64,000 nucleotides of DNA from Pseudomonadota bacterium (GTDB lineage: Bacteria > Pseudomonadota > Alphaproteobacteria > Rhodospirillales > Casp-alpha2): positions 32,167 to 96,166 of the forward strand of contig JAQBYB010000001.1 of assembly GCA_027624235.1 (NCBI GenBank), in the 5' to 3' direction. The translations under genes were made by a program, and so were the position numbers. The notes under the pieces are model-generated. The model made no database searches. It was not told where the DNA came from and was given only the letters and a program-made list of their open reading frames with translations. Positions 17,277-26,447 of this stretch are shown piece by piece (position 1 is the first letter of the stretch; the number at the start of each line of letters is the position of its first letter).

Positions 17277-20200
17277 ATGCATGATTTCACCTTTCTAAAC
17301 ACTAAATGCGCGCTTCCGGAGCCAGCGTCCGCCGAGAAGGCGGCGCTGGGGCTGGAACGTTGGTTGGAAGCCGCGGAAACCGCCGGACTCACCGATTTTG
17401 CCGAACAATCCGCCACCGACCCCCTCGCCCGTAAAACCCTTACGGCAATTTTCGGCAACAGCCCGTTTCTGACCGATTCGATTCTCCGGGATCCCGGCTT
17501 CACGCACAAACTTCTGACCATGGATCCCGCCAAGACCTTCGAAGCCATTATCGAAGGCTTGAACCAACACCACCCCGCCCGCCTGGATGATGAAGCCTTA
17601 TCCCGATTGCTCCGGGTCGCCAAACGGGAAATGGCGTTGACGGTGGCTTTGGCTGACATCGCCGGACTCTGGCCGCTGGAGAAAATCACCGGCGCCCTTT
17701 CGGATTTTGCCGAGACGGCGCTCAGCCTAACCGCGGCCCATGTCCTTCGGGAAGCCGCCGCACAAGGGGCGTTTTCGCTTACCAACCCTGAAAACCCCGA
17801 ACAGGACTCCGGCCTGGTTATTCTCGCCATGGGAAAACTGGGCGGGCGAGAGCTCAATTATTCAAGCGACATTGATTTGATCGTCCTCTACGACCCGGTA
17901 AAAATCGACACCCAAGACCCCGGCGGCCTGCAAAACCATTTCGTTCGCCTGACAAAAAAATTGGTGCGCCTGATGGATGAGCGCACTACCGATGGATACG
18001 TTTTCCGCACCGATCTGCGCCTTCGTCCCGACCCTGGGGTGACGCCCATCGCCTTGTCGGTGATGGCGGCGGAAACTTATTACGAAACTCTGGGTCAGAA
18101 CTGGGAGCGGGCGGCGATGATCAAGGCGCGCCCGGTCGCCGGTGACATCGACGCCGGACACGCCTTCCTGAAGCAATTGACGCCCTACGTTTGGCGCAAG
18201 AATCTTGATTTCGCGGCGATCCAGGACATTCACTCCATTAAACGTCAAATTCACGCCCACCGGGGCGGCGCCACCATCGCCGTCGCCGGGCATAATATTA
18301 AGCTGGGGCGCGGCGGCATCCGTGAAATCGAATTTTTTGCCCAAACCCAGCAATTGATCTGGGGTGGGCGGGACGCAACCCTGCGTTCCTCCATGACCAC
18401 GGAGACGTTGACCGCCTTGGTGGCAAGCGGCCATTGCAAGAGGGACGTCGCCGACGAACTCATCAGCGCCTATGAATTTCTGCGCCGGCTGGAACACCGC
18501 CTGCAGATGGTCAACGATGAACAGACCCAGAGCCTGCCAGACGATCCCATTGAACTGGAAAAGATCGCCGTTTTTATGGGCTACCCCGGCACCGCAGATT
18601 TTGCCGACGACCTGACTCGCCACCTGAATGCTGTTCAGACTCATTACGGAGAATTATTCGATAACGCCCCTTCCCTTGGTGCTGATGACGCCCTCACCGA
18701 CGCCGGCAATCTGGTGTTTACTGGCGGCGATCCGGACCCGGAGACCCTGACAACCATTCGGGGATTGGGTTACGGCAATCCGAAGATCGTCGATCAGACG
18801 GTGCGGGGCTGGCACCACGGCCGTTACCGGGCCACCCGCAGCACCCGGGCAAGGGAAATTCTAACCGAATTGATGCCGGTGCTGTTGAAGGCGATCGGAT
18901 CGACCTCGGCCCCGGATGTTGTGTTTCTCCGCTTCGACAATTTTCTGTCGCGACTTCCATCCGGGGTGCAGCTTTTTTCAATGTTCCACGCCAATCCGCA
19001 ATTGCTGGATCTGGTCGCCGAGATCCTGGGCAAAGCGCCGCGTCTGGCCGAGCACCTAAGCAACCGCCCCGCCGTCCTGGACAGTGTTCTGACCCAGGAT
19101 TTTTTCGACCCGCCGCCAGCCCGGAAGGCCTTGCAGGAAGAATTGAACGGGCTTCTCGGGCGCACCGATAATTTAGAACAAAAGCTCGACATCAGCCGCC
19201 GCTGGAACCACGACCGCCGCTTTCAAATTGGTGTGCAGTGCCTGCGGGGGGCCATTCAACCCGGTGATGCGGGCTTAGCCTTTTCCAACATCGCCGAGGC
19301 CGCGCTGTCTGGCCTTTATCCTGTCGTCGAAGATGAATTCGTCCGTCAACACGGGCGTATCCCCGGCGCCGGTATGGCGGTCCTGGCGCTCGGCAAACTC
19401 GGTAGCCGTGAAATGAGCGCGTCGTCCGATCTCGACCTAGTTTTTATTTATGCAACGCCCGAGGGCGACAGCCAACCATCAGACGGCGAACGCCCGCTCG
19501 ACTCGCTTCGGTATTTCGCCAGGCTTAGCCAACGGCTGATCAATGCGCTGACGGCGTTGACCTCGGAAGGCCTACTCTATGAGGTCGATATGCGGCTGCG
19601 TCCGTCCGGCGCCAAAGGCCCCATCGCCTCCACCCTGGAAGGATTTATCCAATATCACAACGACGCGGCCTGGACGTGGGAGCGCATGGCGTTGACCCGG
19701 GCCAGGGCGTTGCTGGGTCCAGATGACCTTTGCCAACGCATCACCGAGACGATCCGCGCCATTCTGTCGGCACCCCGTGACGAAGACGACCTGCTGCGAG
19801 ATGTCGCCGCCATGCGCCAGCGCCTGGATGATGAAAACCACACCGAATGCATTTGGGCCTTGAAGCACCTTCGTGGCGGTCTTGTCGATATCGAATTCAT
19901 CACCCAATACCTGACCCTGAAATACGCCCACGCCCATCCGAAAATTCTCGGCCTCGGCACCCGGGGAACCTTGAGCGCGCTGATGGAGGCCAAACTCCTG
20001 GATGCCGATAACGGGCGAAGCCTGACCGATGCCCTGGATTTGTGGCAGGGATTGCAGGGCTTATTATCACTGACCATCGATGGCGAAATCACGTCTAAAC
20101 GCGAGGAAGAAATCTCGTCCGCCCTAAAGAAAGACCTGGTCATGGTCGCCGGCGGCGACCCCTTTCAACCCGCCGATTTCGCCGCCCTTAGGAAATCTAT

Positions 20201-20312
20201 TGAAGCCAGGACGGAGACGGTTTACGGCCTTTTTAAGAACCTCATAGAAGACCCGGCGGCGGCACTGCCGCCACCGAAAACGGAACCTAAATTTAAGGAT
20301 GCCAGCGAATGA
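17277..20312 (+). CDS. glnE: glutamine synthetase adenylyltransferase/deadenylase
   Basis: The 1011-residue bifunctional enzyme adds AMP to or removes it from glutamine synthetase in response to PII and glutamine. Two nucleotidyltransferase domains are visible: GKLGGRELNYSSDIDLIVL at about residue 187 (deadenylating half) and GKLGSREMSASSDLDLVFI at about 705 (adenylylating half). Each is followed by its helical region. Length is normal. GGAGG lies eight bases before the ATG. The stop overlaps the bcp start by four bases, so the two are translationally coupled. Confidence 0.97.
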   Translation: MHDFTFLNTKCALPEPASAEKAALGLERWLEAAETAGLTDFAEQSATDPLARKTLTAIFGNSPFLTDSILRDPGFTHKLLTMDPAKTFEAIIEGLNQHHPARLDDEALSRLLRVAKREMALTVALADIAGLWPLEKITGALSDFAETALSLTAAHVLREAAAQGAFSLTNPENPEQDSGLVILAMGKLGGRELNYSSDIDLIVLYDPVKIDTQDPGGLQNHFVRLTKKLVRLMDERTTDGYVFRTDLRLRPDPGVTPIALSVMAAETYYETLGQNWERAAMIKARPVAGDIDAGHAFLKQLTPYVWRKNLDFAAIQDIHSIKRQIHAHRGGATIAVAGHNIKLGRGGIREIEFFAQTQQLIWGGRDATLRSSMTTETLTALVASGHCKRDVADELISAYEFLRRLEHRLQMVNDEQTQSLPDDPIELEKIAVFMGYPGTADFADDLTRHLNAVQTHYGELFDNAPSLGADDALTDAGNLVFTGGDPDPETLTTIRGLGYGNPKIVDQTVRGWHHGRYRATRSTRAREILTELMPVLLKAIGSTSAPDVVFLRFDNFLSRLPSGVQLFSMFHANPQLLDLVAEILGKAPRLAEHLSNRPAVLDSVLTQDFFDPPPARKALQEELNGLLGRTDNLEQKLDISRRWNHDRRFQIGVQCLRGAIQPGDAGLAFSNIAEAALSGLYPVVEDEFVRQHGRIPGAGMAVLALGKLGSREMSASSDLDLVFIYATPEGDSQPSDGERPLDSLRYFARLSQRLINALTALTSEGLLYEVDMRLRPSGAKGPIASTLEGFIQYHNDAAWTWERMALTRARALLGPDDLCQRITETIRAILSAPRDEDDLLRDVAAMRQRLDDENHTECIWALKHLRGGLVDIEFITQYLTLKYAHAHPKILGLGTRGTLSALMEAKLLDADNGRSLTDALDLWQGLQGLLSLTIDGEITSKREEEISSALKKDLVMVAGGDPFQPADFAALRKSIEARTETVYGLFKNLIEDPAAALPPPKTEPKFKDASE

Positions 20313-20773
20313 TGCTTACCATCGGCGACAAGGCCCCCGATTTTAATCTGCCAACCGACGGCGATGGCATGCTCAAGCTCAGCAGCCTCAAGGGTAAAAA
20401 GGTCGTGCTCTATTTTTACCCCAAGGATTCGACGCCCGGCTGCACCACCGAAGCCCAGGATTTTCGCGACCACATCAAGGCCTTTGATACATCCGGCGCC
20501 GTCATCGTCGGCGCGTCTAAAGACACCGTCAAACGGCATGACACCTTCAAAGCCAAACAATCGCTGCCATTCGCCTTGGTCGCCGATGTCGACGGCACGC
20601 TGTGCGACGCTTATGGAGTCTGGATACAGAAGAAACTTTATGGCCGCGAGTACATGGGGATTGAGCGGGCGACGTTCCTGATCGACGCCAAGGGTGTCAT
20701 TCGCGAGATTTGGCACAGGGTCAAAGTTAAAGGCCACGCCGACGCCGTCCTGGAAGCCGTCAAAGCCTTGTGA
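20309..20773 (+). CDS. bcp: peroxiredoxin, Bcp type
   Basis: A 154-residue thioredoxin-fold peroxidase that reduces hydroperoxides in the cytoplasm. The peroxidatic Cys lies in KDSTPGCTTEAQDF. The position five residues later, where E. coli Bcp has its resolving Cys, is Gln here, so this is likely a 1-Cys variant or uses another Cys (DGTLCDAYG). It overlaps glnE by ATGA and the next gene by four bases. An ATG three bases further in is an equal start. Confidence 0.94.
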   Translation: MMLTIGDKAPDFNLPTDGDGMLKLSSLKGKKVVLYFYPKDSTPGCTTEAQDFRDHIKAFDTSGAVIVGASKDTVKRHDTFKAKQSLPFALVADVDGTLCDAYGVWIQKKLYGREYMGIERATFLIDAKGVIREIWHRVKVKGHADAVLEAVKAL

Positions 20774-21585
20774 CGTCTCCCTTGTCTTCCCGACCTGATA
20801 CGCTGACAGAAGCCGCCTGTGTTGTCCTGGGTGAGCCGAGCCCGGCGGCCAAGGTTGACTGGAGCCGCCGGTTCGCCGCCGCCTGGGCCGATGGTCGCCT
20901 TACCGTCATCGGCCAGGCACAGCCCCCGGACCGACCGAGCCGCCCACCAAGCCCCCAACTGCGCCCGCCCCGCGACATGCCGAAGCGCAAACCGGGCGGT
21001 GCCGAGGGCCGCATCGCCTTCATCCACGCCATCGCCCATATCGAACTGAACGCCATTGACCTTGCCTGGGATATCGTCGCCCGCTTCACCGATGAGAATA
21101 TGCCACGCGCCTTCTTCGACGATTGGGTTCGGGTCGCCCGCGACGAAGCCGAACATTTTGACCTTCTCAACCGGCGGCTCCAAGACCTTGATGCGGCCTA
21201 CGGCGATCATCCCGCCCACGACGGGTTGTGGGAAGCAGCCGAAACCACCGCTGATGATTTGTTGGCGCGATTGGCCCTGGTGCCGATGGTGTTGGAAGCC
21301 CGCGGGCTTGATACCACGCCGGTAGCGGTGCGGCGGTTCAGGGCCGGCGGCGACGACGCCACCGCCACTATCCTCGAGCGTATCGGCAATGAGGAAATAC
21401 CCCATGTCGCCGCCGGGGTGCGGTGGTTCCGGTTTCTTTGCGAACGCCGGAATATAGACCCGGTGGCGACCTTTCACGCCCTCACCCGCCGGAACTTCAA
21501 TGGCCGATTGAAGCCGCCTTTCAACGACGTCGCCAGAACGCGGGCCGGTTTCGGTGAAGAATTTTATCGGCCCTTGAGCGCGTAG
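20770..21585 (+). CDS. DUF455 ferritin-like protein
   Basis: A 271-residue protein with a ferritin-like four-helix pattern. Repeated Glu/His metal-ligand motifs are HAIAHIELNAIDLAWD, RDEAEHFDLLNRRL and RIGNEEIPHVAAG, as in the DUF455 family with its di-iron-type fold. Function is unproven. The start is a GTG overlapping the bcp stop (GTGA), so glnE-bcp-DUF455 form one coupled operon. Pairing with a peroxiredoxin hints at iron or oxidant handling, which is inference. Confidence 0.87.
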   Translation: MTSPLSSRPDTLTEAACVVLGEPSPAAKVDWSRRFAAAWADGRLTVIGQAQPPDRPSRPPSPQLRPPRDMPKRKPGGAEGRIAFIHAIAHIELNAIDLAWDIVARFTDENMPRAFFDDWVRVARDEAEHFDLLNRRLQDLDAAYGDHPAHDGLWEAAETTADDLLARLALVPMVLEARGLDTTPVAVRRFRAGGDDATATILERIGNEEIPHVAAGVRWFRFLCERRNIDPVATFHALTRRNFNGRLKPPFNDVARTRAGFGEEFYRPLSA

Positions 21586-21678
21586 TATTTCGGCAAGGCC
21601 GCCAGAGGACTTCCCGCAGCCTAGTAAACTGCGTTACCCTCTTGAACCCGGTTCCGCCAGAATAAGATGGAGAACGCC

Positions 21679-22212
21679 ATGAGCGAAGAAATCCCCGAAG
21701 ACAAAAATGCCGAAGCCGAAGAGTACTCGGAACAAGTGGAAGACGCCGGGGATGACCTCCGGGTCACCAAAGGCAGGCGCATCGCCCTGATCGCCGTCGC
21801 CTTGGTGGTGGTGGTGCTCGGCGCTAGTGGCGGGGCGTATTTCTTCGGCGTTTTTGACTCACTTCTCGGCATAAAAAGCAGTTCCAAGATCGCCTCCATC
21901 GACTTGGGCGTTCCCATCCGCCATGAACTGCCGATGATTAAGGCCGACTTAAAAACCGGCGCCTGTCGATCCCCTCTGCTGAGGGTGGTGATGGTCGTTG
22001 AGATCGGCTCCAAGGACCTGCCGCGCCTGGAGGCCATGCAGCTTAGAATAAACGACGCGGTGGCGACCTATCTCCGTGATTTTGAACGCCAGGACATGGT
22101 CGGCAAGAAAGGATCGGACAGATTCCGTGCGGCCGCCGCCAACATCATCAACAACAAGATCGCGCCGGCCAGAATTGAGTCGCTTCTGTTCAAGGAATTT
22201 ATCATTCAGTAG
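21679..22212 (+). CDS. fliL: FliL-like flagellar basal-body protein
   Basis: The 177-residue protein has an acidic cytoplasmic N-terminus and one transmembrane helix (about 32-54, ALIAVALVVVVLGASGGAYF). The periplasmic FliL domain ends AARIESLLFKEFIIQ-like. FliL stabilises the flagellar stator. ATGGAG lies six bases before the ATG; an upstream ATG at 21667 is less well placed. No other flagellar gene is in the window. The 3' end overlaps the convergent SBF-family gene by 11 nt, and its last 92 nt have a diverged copy at 26169-26260. Confidence 0.85.
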   Translation: MSEEIPEDKNAEAEEYSEQVEDAGDDLRVTKGRRIALIAVALVVVVLGASGGAYFFGVFDSLLGIKSSSKIASIDLGVPIRHELPMIKADLKTGACRSPLLRVVMVVEIGSKDLPRLEAMQLRINDAVATYLRDFERQDMVGKKGSDRFRAAAANIINNKIAPARIESLLFKEFIIQ

Positions 22213-23134
22213 GCGGTTGCAACCTTCCATAAAGTGGCTTCCACACCAGTGGAAAGAGGTAGATCGGAAACTGCGCCAAGGCAATATACAGAACAATGTC
22301 CGGGTGCAGCCCCGCCGGTAACACCGCCAGCAATAGACCCATGTTGCGGTTGCCGGAAACAAACCCCAGGGTGAGGGCTTGAAAACGTCCCATCCAAGCA
22401 AAAATTTTTGACGTGATGAGCTGAAACAACGCATAGGCGGCAAAGGCGATCACCAGAATTTTGAAAAAATGACCGGGCGCATCGATCAGTCTGGCGGTGA
22501 CGCCGTCCATAATGGCCACGGCAAACACCAACATCATCAACACCACCAATCCGTCAACAGACGCCGTAGCGGTCGCAAGCCGTGCCGGTGTCAACACCTT
22601 GCGGACAATAAACGCGGCGAGAAGAGCCGAGGTAATGAGCCCCAGCAACCGGAGCGAAAGCGTTAAGGAGGAAATTTCCAGATCGAGGCCGAGCAACCCC
22701 AACGTCAACACCGGAAGAATGAAGGGACTCAAAAACGTCGACGCGATCATCACCACAAGCGCAAACGCCCCATCCAGTCCAATGATCATCGCCAATGCCG
22801 GCGTCGACATCAACGGTGGCGCCGCCGCCATTAAAATCAGCGCCGAGGCAATCCCGGGTCCCATAACGCCCAGCACTTTGAAAAACGCCCACAAAACCAC
22901 CGGAGACAGAACCAAAAGCCAGGCCACGGAAACGGCGGTAACATGAAGCCGTCTCACATGGCCGCCGATGGAGTCCCAGTCTGTCCGCAATAGGGCAAGA
23001 AACAATAGCCCCCAGACCGCCGGCGCCAACAACGGACGCATTTCCGACGCCAGCCCGGGCACCGCCAAAGCCAGAAAAATGCTGGCGGCAATGAACTTGG
23101 TCGCATGCTTGCCCAGGAACGCCAATAATTTCAT
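22202..23134 (-). CDS. SBF/bile acid:sodium symporter-family membrane protein
   Basis: The 310-residue protein has nine to ten hydrophobic helices. It shows the family's conserved stretches AAPPLMSTPALAMIIGLDGA and LGFVSGNRNMGLLLAV. The SBF/BASS superfamily moves organic anions with sodium. The start is nine bases after the TRAP large permease stop, so it is the last gene of that operon, and it may handle the same or a related acid. The substrate cannot be read from sequence. Confidence 0.85.
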   Translation of the reverse strand: MKLLAFLGKHATKFIAASIFLALAVPGLASEMRPLLAPAVWGLLFLALLRTDWDSIGGHVRRLHVTAVSVAWLLVLSPVVLWAFFKVLGVMGPGIASALILMAAAPPLMSTPALAMIIGLDGAFALVVMIASTFLSPFILPVLTLGLLGLDLEISSLTLSLRLLGLITSALLAAFIVRKVLTPARLATATASVDGLVVLMMLVFAVAIMDGVTARLIDAPGHFFKILVIAFAAYALFQLITSKIFAWMGRFQALTLGFVSGNRNMGLLLAVLPAGLHPDIVLYIALAQFPIYLFPLVWKPLYGRLQPPTE

Positions 23135-23143
23135 GGCTTCTAC

Positions 23144-24445
23144 TTATGACGCCATGCGGTCGGGAAGGTACGTCACGATTTCCGGGAAAACGACGATCAG
23201 GCCAACGGCCCCGAGAAGCAGAAAAAAGAACGGCACAGCGGCGCGCGCGACTTCCAGGATATTGCGCCCCGTCAATCCCTGAAGGACGAACAGGTTAAAA
23301 CCGACGGGCGGAGTGATTTGCGCCATTTCGACGACGATGACCAGAAATATCCCGAACCAGATGCGGTCGATCCCGGCCTGTTCGATCATCGGCTGGATCA
23401 CCGATGTCGTCAGCACGACAACGGAAATACCATCGAGAAAACATCCCAGCACGATAAAAAAGACCGTTAGCGCCAGCAACAATTGACTCGGCGTTAGCTG
23501 ATACGTCCCGATCCATTCGGCAAGCAATCGGGGAATGCCCGTGAACCCCATGGCGATGGTCAGGAACGCGGCGCCCGCCAGGATGAAGGCGATCATGCAC
23601 GACGTTCGCATTGCCCCCATTAAGGCGGCCACGAAGGTTTCCCGGTCCAACGACCCGGACAACCAGGAGAACCCCAGGGACAGCACCACGCCGACCGAGG
23701 CGGCGTCCGTCGGCGATGCCCAACCGGCAAAAATGGAGCCGATGATGCCGACGATCAGCAGGGTCACGGGGATCAGGCTCCGGGTCAACTTGATCCGCTC
23801 CCAGAGGGGAATGGGGGGATCCTTGGCCGGCATCCGGTGGCGGTTAAATAATGCCCAGACGGCGATATAGCCCATAAACATGCCGATCAGGACCAGGCCG
23901 GGGAAAATACCCGCCACGAACAACCGGGCGATCGATTCCTCAATGGCGACACCGTAAACGATGAGGATGATCGACGGCGGGATCAAAAGCCCGAGCGTCC
24001 CCGAACCGGCAAGGGTGCCAATAATCATGTTTTCGTCGTACCCGCGCTTTTTCAATTCCGGGATCGCCATCTTGCCGATGGTCGCCGCCGTCGCTGCCGA
24101 GGATCCTGAAACGGCGGCAAAAATACCGCAGCCTAAAACATTGACATGCAACAGCCGCCCTGGAAGGCCGTTCATCCAGGGCGCCAGGCCGGTGAACATG
24201 TCTTCGGACAACCGGGATCGGAATAATATTTCACCCATCCAGATAAATAGCGGCAAGGCGGCAAGGGCCCAGGAATTACTGGCGCCCCAGACGGTCGTCG
24301 CCAGCACCGAGCCGACCGGCGCATCGGTGAAGAAAACCATGCCGACCATGCCCGCCGCCAACAACGACAAGGCGACCCACAAGCCGCTGGCCAGCAAGGC
24401 AACCAACACAACGACCAGCAACGCCGTCAGATAGATCGGCTCCAT
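23144..24445 (-). CDS. dctM: TRAP transporter large permease
   Basis: The 433-residue protein has about 12 hydrophobic helices and family landmarks GSSAATAATIGKMAIPELKK, GTLGLLIPPSIILIVYG and ITPPVGFNLFVLQGLTGRN. It is the sodium-coupled transport subunit of a tripartite ATP-independent periplasmic system. The start is two bases after the dctQ stop. Order is dctP-dctQ-dctM-SBF on the minus strand. Confidence 0.95.
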   Translation of the reverse strand: MEPIYLTALLVVVLVALLASGLWVALSLLAAGMVGMVFFTDAPVGSVLATTVWGASNSWALAALPLFIWMGEILFRSRLSEDMFTGLAPWMNGLPGRLLHVNVLGCGIFAAVSGSSAATAATIGKMAIPELKKRGYDENMIIGTLAGSGTLGLLIPPSIILIVYGVAIEESIARLFVAGIFPGLVLIGMFMGYIAVWALFNRHRMPAKDPPIPLWERIKLTRSLIPVTLLIVGIIGSIFAGWASPTDAASVGVVLSLGFSWLSGSLDRETFVAALMGAMRTSCMIAFILAGAAFLTIAMGFTGIPRLLAEWIGTYQLTPSQLLLALTVFFIVLGCFLDGISVVVLTTSVIQPMIEQAGIDRIWFGIFLVIVVEMAQITPPVGFNLFVLQGLTGRNILEVARAAVPFFFLLLGAVGLIVVFPEIVTYLPDRMAS

Positions 24446-24447
24446 GG

Positions 24448-25020
24448 CTAAGGGCTTTCCTTGTTCACGGGGGCGCTTAGCTCTCCTTCATCGCCTTTCG
24501 CATAATCCGGCAGGCGGCCTCTCAGCACGGTGACGAATTCGTCGGCAAGGGCGATGGCCAAAACGATCAACCCGATCGCCATGGCCGATTGAGGTATCCA
24601 TAACGACACCGGCACAATCCCCGCCGAAACGTCGTTGAACCTGTAGGAATCGATAACCATCCAAACCGCGTGCCAGGCAAAATAGGCGCTAAACGCCAGT
24701 CCGACCGCCGTGCACCACAATTCAGCCCAGCGCCTGGGGGCGGGGCCAAGCCCTTTGATTAGCAGCGATACCCGAATATGACTGCCGGCGCGAAGCGTGT
24801 TGGCCAACGCCAGAAACGAGGCCGCGACCAGGAAAAAACCGGTGAATTCAGCATAGGACGAAACCACCAGCCCGACCGGTTCGCCCAACACCGCCAAGGA
24901 GATCGTGTCGATGATATTGGCGCCGACCTGGGCAATAACGATGGCGCAGATCGCCGCCAGGAAAAAAGCGGCGAGCCCTCCACTCAGTCGATACAGCGTG
25001 TCGAGCGCGCGGCGCACCAT
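24448..25020 (-). CDS. dctQ: TRAP transporter small permease
   Basis: A DctQ-family protein of about 190 residues with four hydrophobic helices and the typical segment LALANTLRAGSHIRVSLLIK in the middle. It pairs with DctM in the inner membrane. The ATG at 25020 is preferred; a TTG at 25029 and a GTG at 25017 are alternatives, and the ribosome site (GAGG) is close. It lies 56 nt downstream of the binding-protein gene. Confidence 0.9.
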   Translation of the reverse strand: MVRRALDTLYRLSGGLAAFFLAAICAIVIAQVGANIIDTISLAVLGEPVGLVVSSYAEFTGFFLVAASFLALANTLRAGSHIRVSLLIKGLGPAPRRWAELWCTAVGLAFSAYFAWHAVWMVIDSYRFNDVSAGIVPVSLWIPQSAMAIGLIVLAIALADEFVTVLRGRLPDYAKGDEGELSAPVNKESP

Positions 25021-25076
25021 AATCCTCAAGGCAGGGCCAGCGCCAGTTTAAGACGCTGGCCCGTCCGAGATATCTA

Positions 25077-26060
25077 CTACTTGTAGGCTTTCAGCAGCAT
25101 TTGGCCTTCGTCGCCGGCCTTCGCCGCCCATTCGGCGCTCATCGTCGCGCCGATTTTTTTCAGCGAGCCCATCAGGGCGGCGCTGGGGGTGACGATGGTC
25201 ACGCCGTTTTTCTTGAGCTCGGCAATTTTCGAATCGGTTTCCGCCTTGCTCATGTCCCAGCCGCGTTTCTCGGCTTTTGCGGCGGCGGCCAGAACGGCCT
25301 TTTGCGTCGCCGGGCTGAGTTTCGCGAGCGCCGCCTTGTTAATAACGACGACGTTTTTCGGAATCCATGCCTGGGTGTGATGAAAGTGGGACAGATAATC
25401 CCAGGCCTTACCGCTGACGCCCGTCGAGGGCGACGTAATCATCGCCTCAATACGACCCGTCGCAAATGCCTGGGCCAAATCGGCGACCTCGATCTGGGTC
25501 GGCACCGCACCGGACAGTTCGGCCAAGCGGGTGGTCGAGGCGTTGTAAGCACGGAATTTAATGCCCTTCAGATCGCTGGCCTTATCGATCAGCTTCTTGG
25601 CGTACAAGCCCTGTGGCGGCCACGGCACCGAGAACAAAACCATCAACCCCTGTTTATCCAACAGGGCATCGATCTTTGGCTTGGTTGCCGCCCACAATTT
25701 CGTCGCCTCACCGTAATTGCTGGCCAGGAACGGCAGCGTGTCCATGGCGAACACCGGGTCTTCGTTGGCCAACAGCCCCATGAAGAGCTCCCCGATGGGA
25801 ACCTGGCCTGAACGGACGGCCTGCTTGATTTGCTTGTGCTTGAACAGCGACCCGGCGCTGTGAACCTTGATCGTCAGATCGCCGTTGGTCGCCGCTTTCA
25901 CGTCTTCGGCGAATTTATTGATGTTGACGGTGTGGAACGTTGCATCCGGATAAGGCGTCGGCATATCCCACGACGCCGCGAACGCCGAACCGGCGCCGAT
26001 CACCAATGCCAGCGCAGCGGCCAGACCGGCCCGCAGGCCATACTTAAATACTACCTTCAT
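25077..26060 (-). CDS. dctP: TRAP transporter periplasmic binding protein
   Basis: The 327-residue exported protein has a signal peptide of about 28 residues ending AFAAS. The DctP-family core follows: TVNINKFAEDVKAATNGDLT, then the ligand-orientation helix region KGIKFRAYNASTTRLAELSG with the conserved Arg that pins a carboxylate. It first captures an organic acid, then hands it to DctQ/DctM. The substrate is unknown. It is first in the operon. Confidence 0.94.
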   Translation of the reverse strand: MKVVFKYGLRAGLAAALALVIGAGSAFAASWDMPTPYPDATFHTVNINKFAEDVKAATNGDLTIKVHSAGSLFKHKQIKQAVRSGQVPIGELFMGLLANEDPVFAMDTLPFLASNYGEATKLWAATKPKIDALLDKQGLMVLFSVPWPPQGLYAKKLIDKASDLKGIKFRAYNASTTRLAELSGAVPTQIEVADLAQAFATGRIEAMITSPSTGVSGKAWDYLSHFHHTQAWIPKNVVVINKAALAKLSPATQKAVLAAAAKAEKRGWDMSKAETDSKIAELKKNGVTIVTPSAALMGSLKKIGATMSAEWAAKAGDEGQMLLKAYK

Positions 26061-26168
26061 AACTCAATCTCCCTGGTGGTCTCTCAACCTGTTAATTGAT
26101 AACACCCATTTTATTTAGGGCGATTGATAAGGTAAGCCCGCACGGCAAGGCCTGGCAAGGCGGATAAA

Positions 26169-26260
26169 CCGTGCGGCCACCGCCAACATCATCAACACCA
26201 TGATCGCGCCGGCCAGAATTCAGTCGCTTCGGTTCAAGGAATTTATCATTCAGTAGGCGG
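26169..26260 (+). pseudogene. duplicated 3' end of fliL
   Basis: The 92 nt align without gaps to 22125-22216, the last codons, stop and five bases after fliL, with five mismatches. The copy keeps the reading frame through FKEFIIQ and stop but has no upstream part. It lies about 4 kb from the parent, on the same strand, immediately before an 11-nt tandem array. Confidence 0.85.
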
Positions 26261-26264
26261 CGGG

Positions 26265-26308
26265 CGGAAGTCGCCCTGATGTCGTCCTGATGTCGTCCTG
26301 ATGTCGTC
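26265..26308 (+). repeat. 11-nt tandem repeat, three perfect plus one degenerate unit
   Basis: CTGATGTCGTC occurs three times in a row (26276-26308), preceded by a diverged unit CGGAAGTCGCC. Unit length and the GATGTC core match the array at 11302-11408. Confidence 0.85.
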
Positions 26309-26366
26309 GGTTTTGGCCGCCTTTTTCGACCTAACATGTTGATCTAAAACAATTTAGGGCCGATGT

Positions 26367-26410
26367 GATCAATTGGGGGACAGGATCAATTGGGGGACAG
26401 TATACTTATT
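26367..26410 (+). repeat. left direct repeat of the RAYT element
   Basis: The 44-nt block is built of two GATCAATTGGGGGACAG modules followed by TATACTTATT. It matches 27127-27170 at 41 of 44 positions, in the same orientation. Confidence 0.88.
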
Positions 26411-26447
26411 TCTTCCCCCGATATCGGACTCCCGTTAGTGTATCCCC

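Larger units (their letters stand above)
26061..26447. other. repeat-rich intergenic region before the RAYT gene
   Basis: This 387-nt gap carries, in order: the dctP promoter region, a 92-nt copy of the fliL 3' end (26169-26260), an 11-nt tandem array (26265-26308) and the left 44-nt RAYT repeat (26367-26410). No intact gene is visible. Confidence 0.8.

Noticed and set aside
26092..26337. Minus-strand frame over the fliL copy and 11-nt array
   Set aside because: It consists of reverse-strand reading of duplicated fliL DNA and repeats; the same shadow appears over fliL itself.
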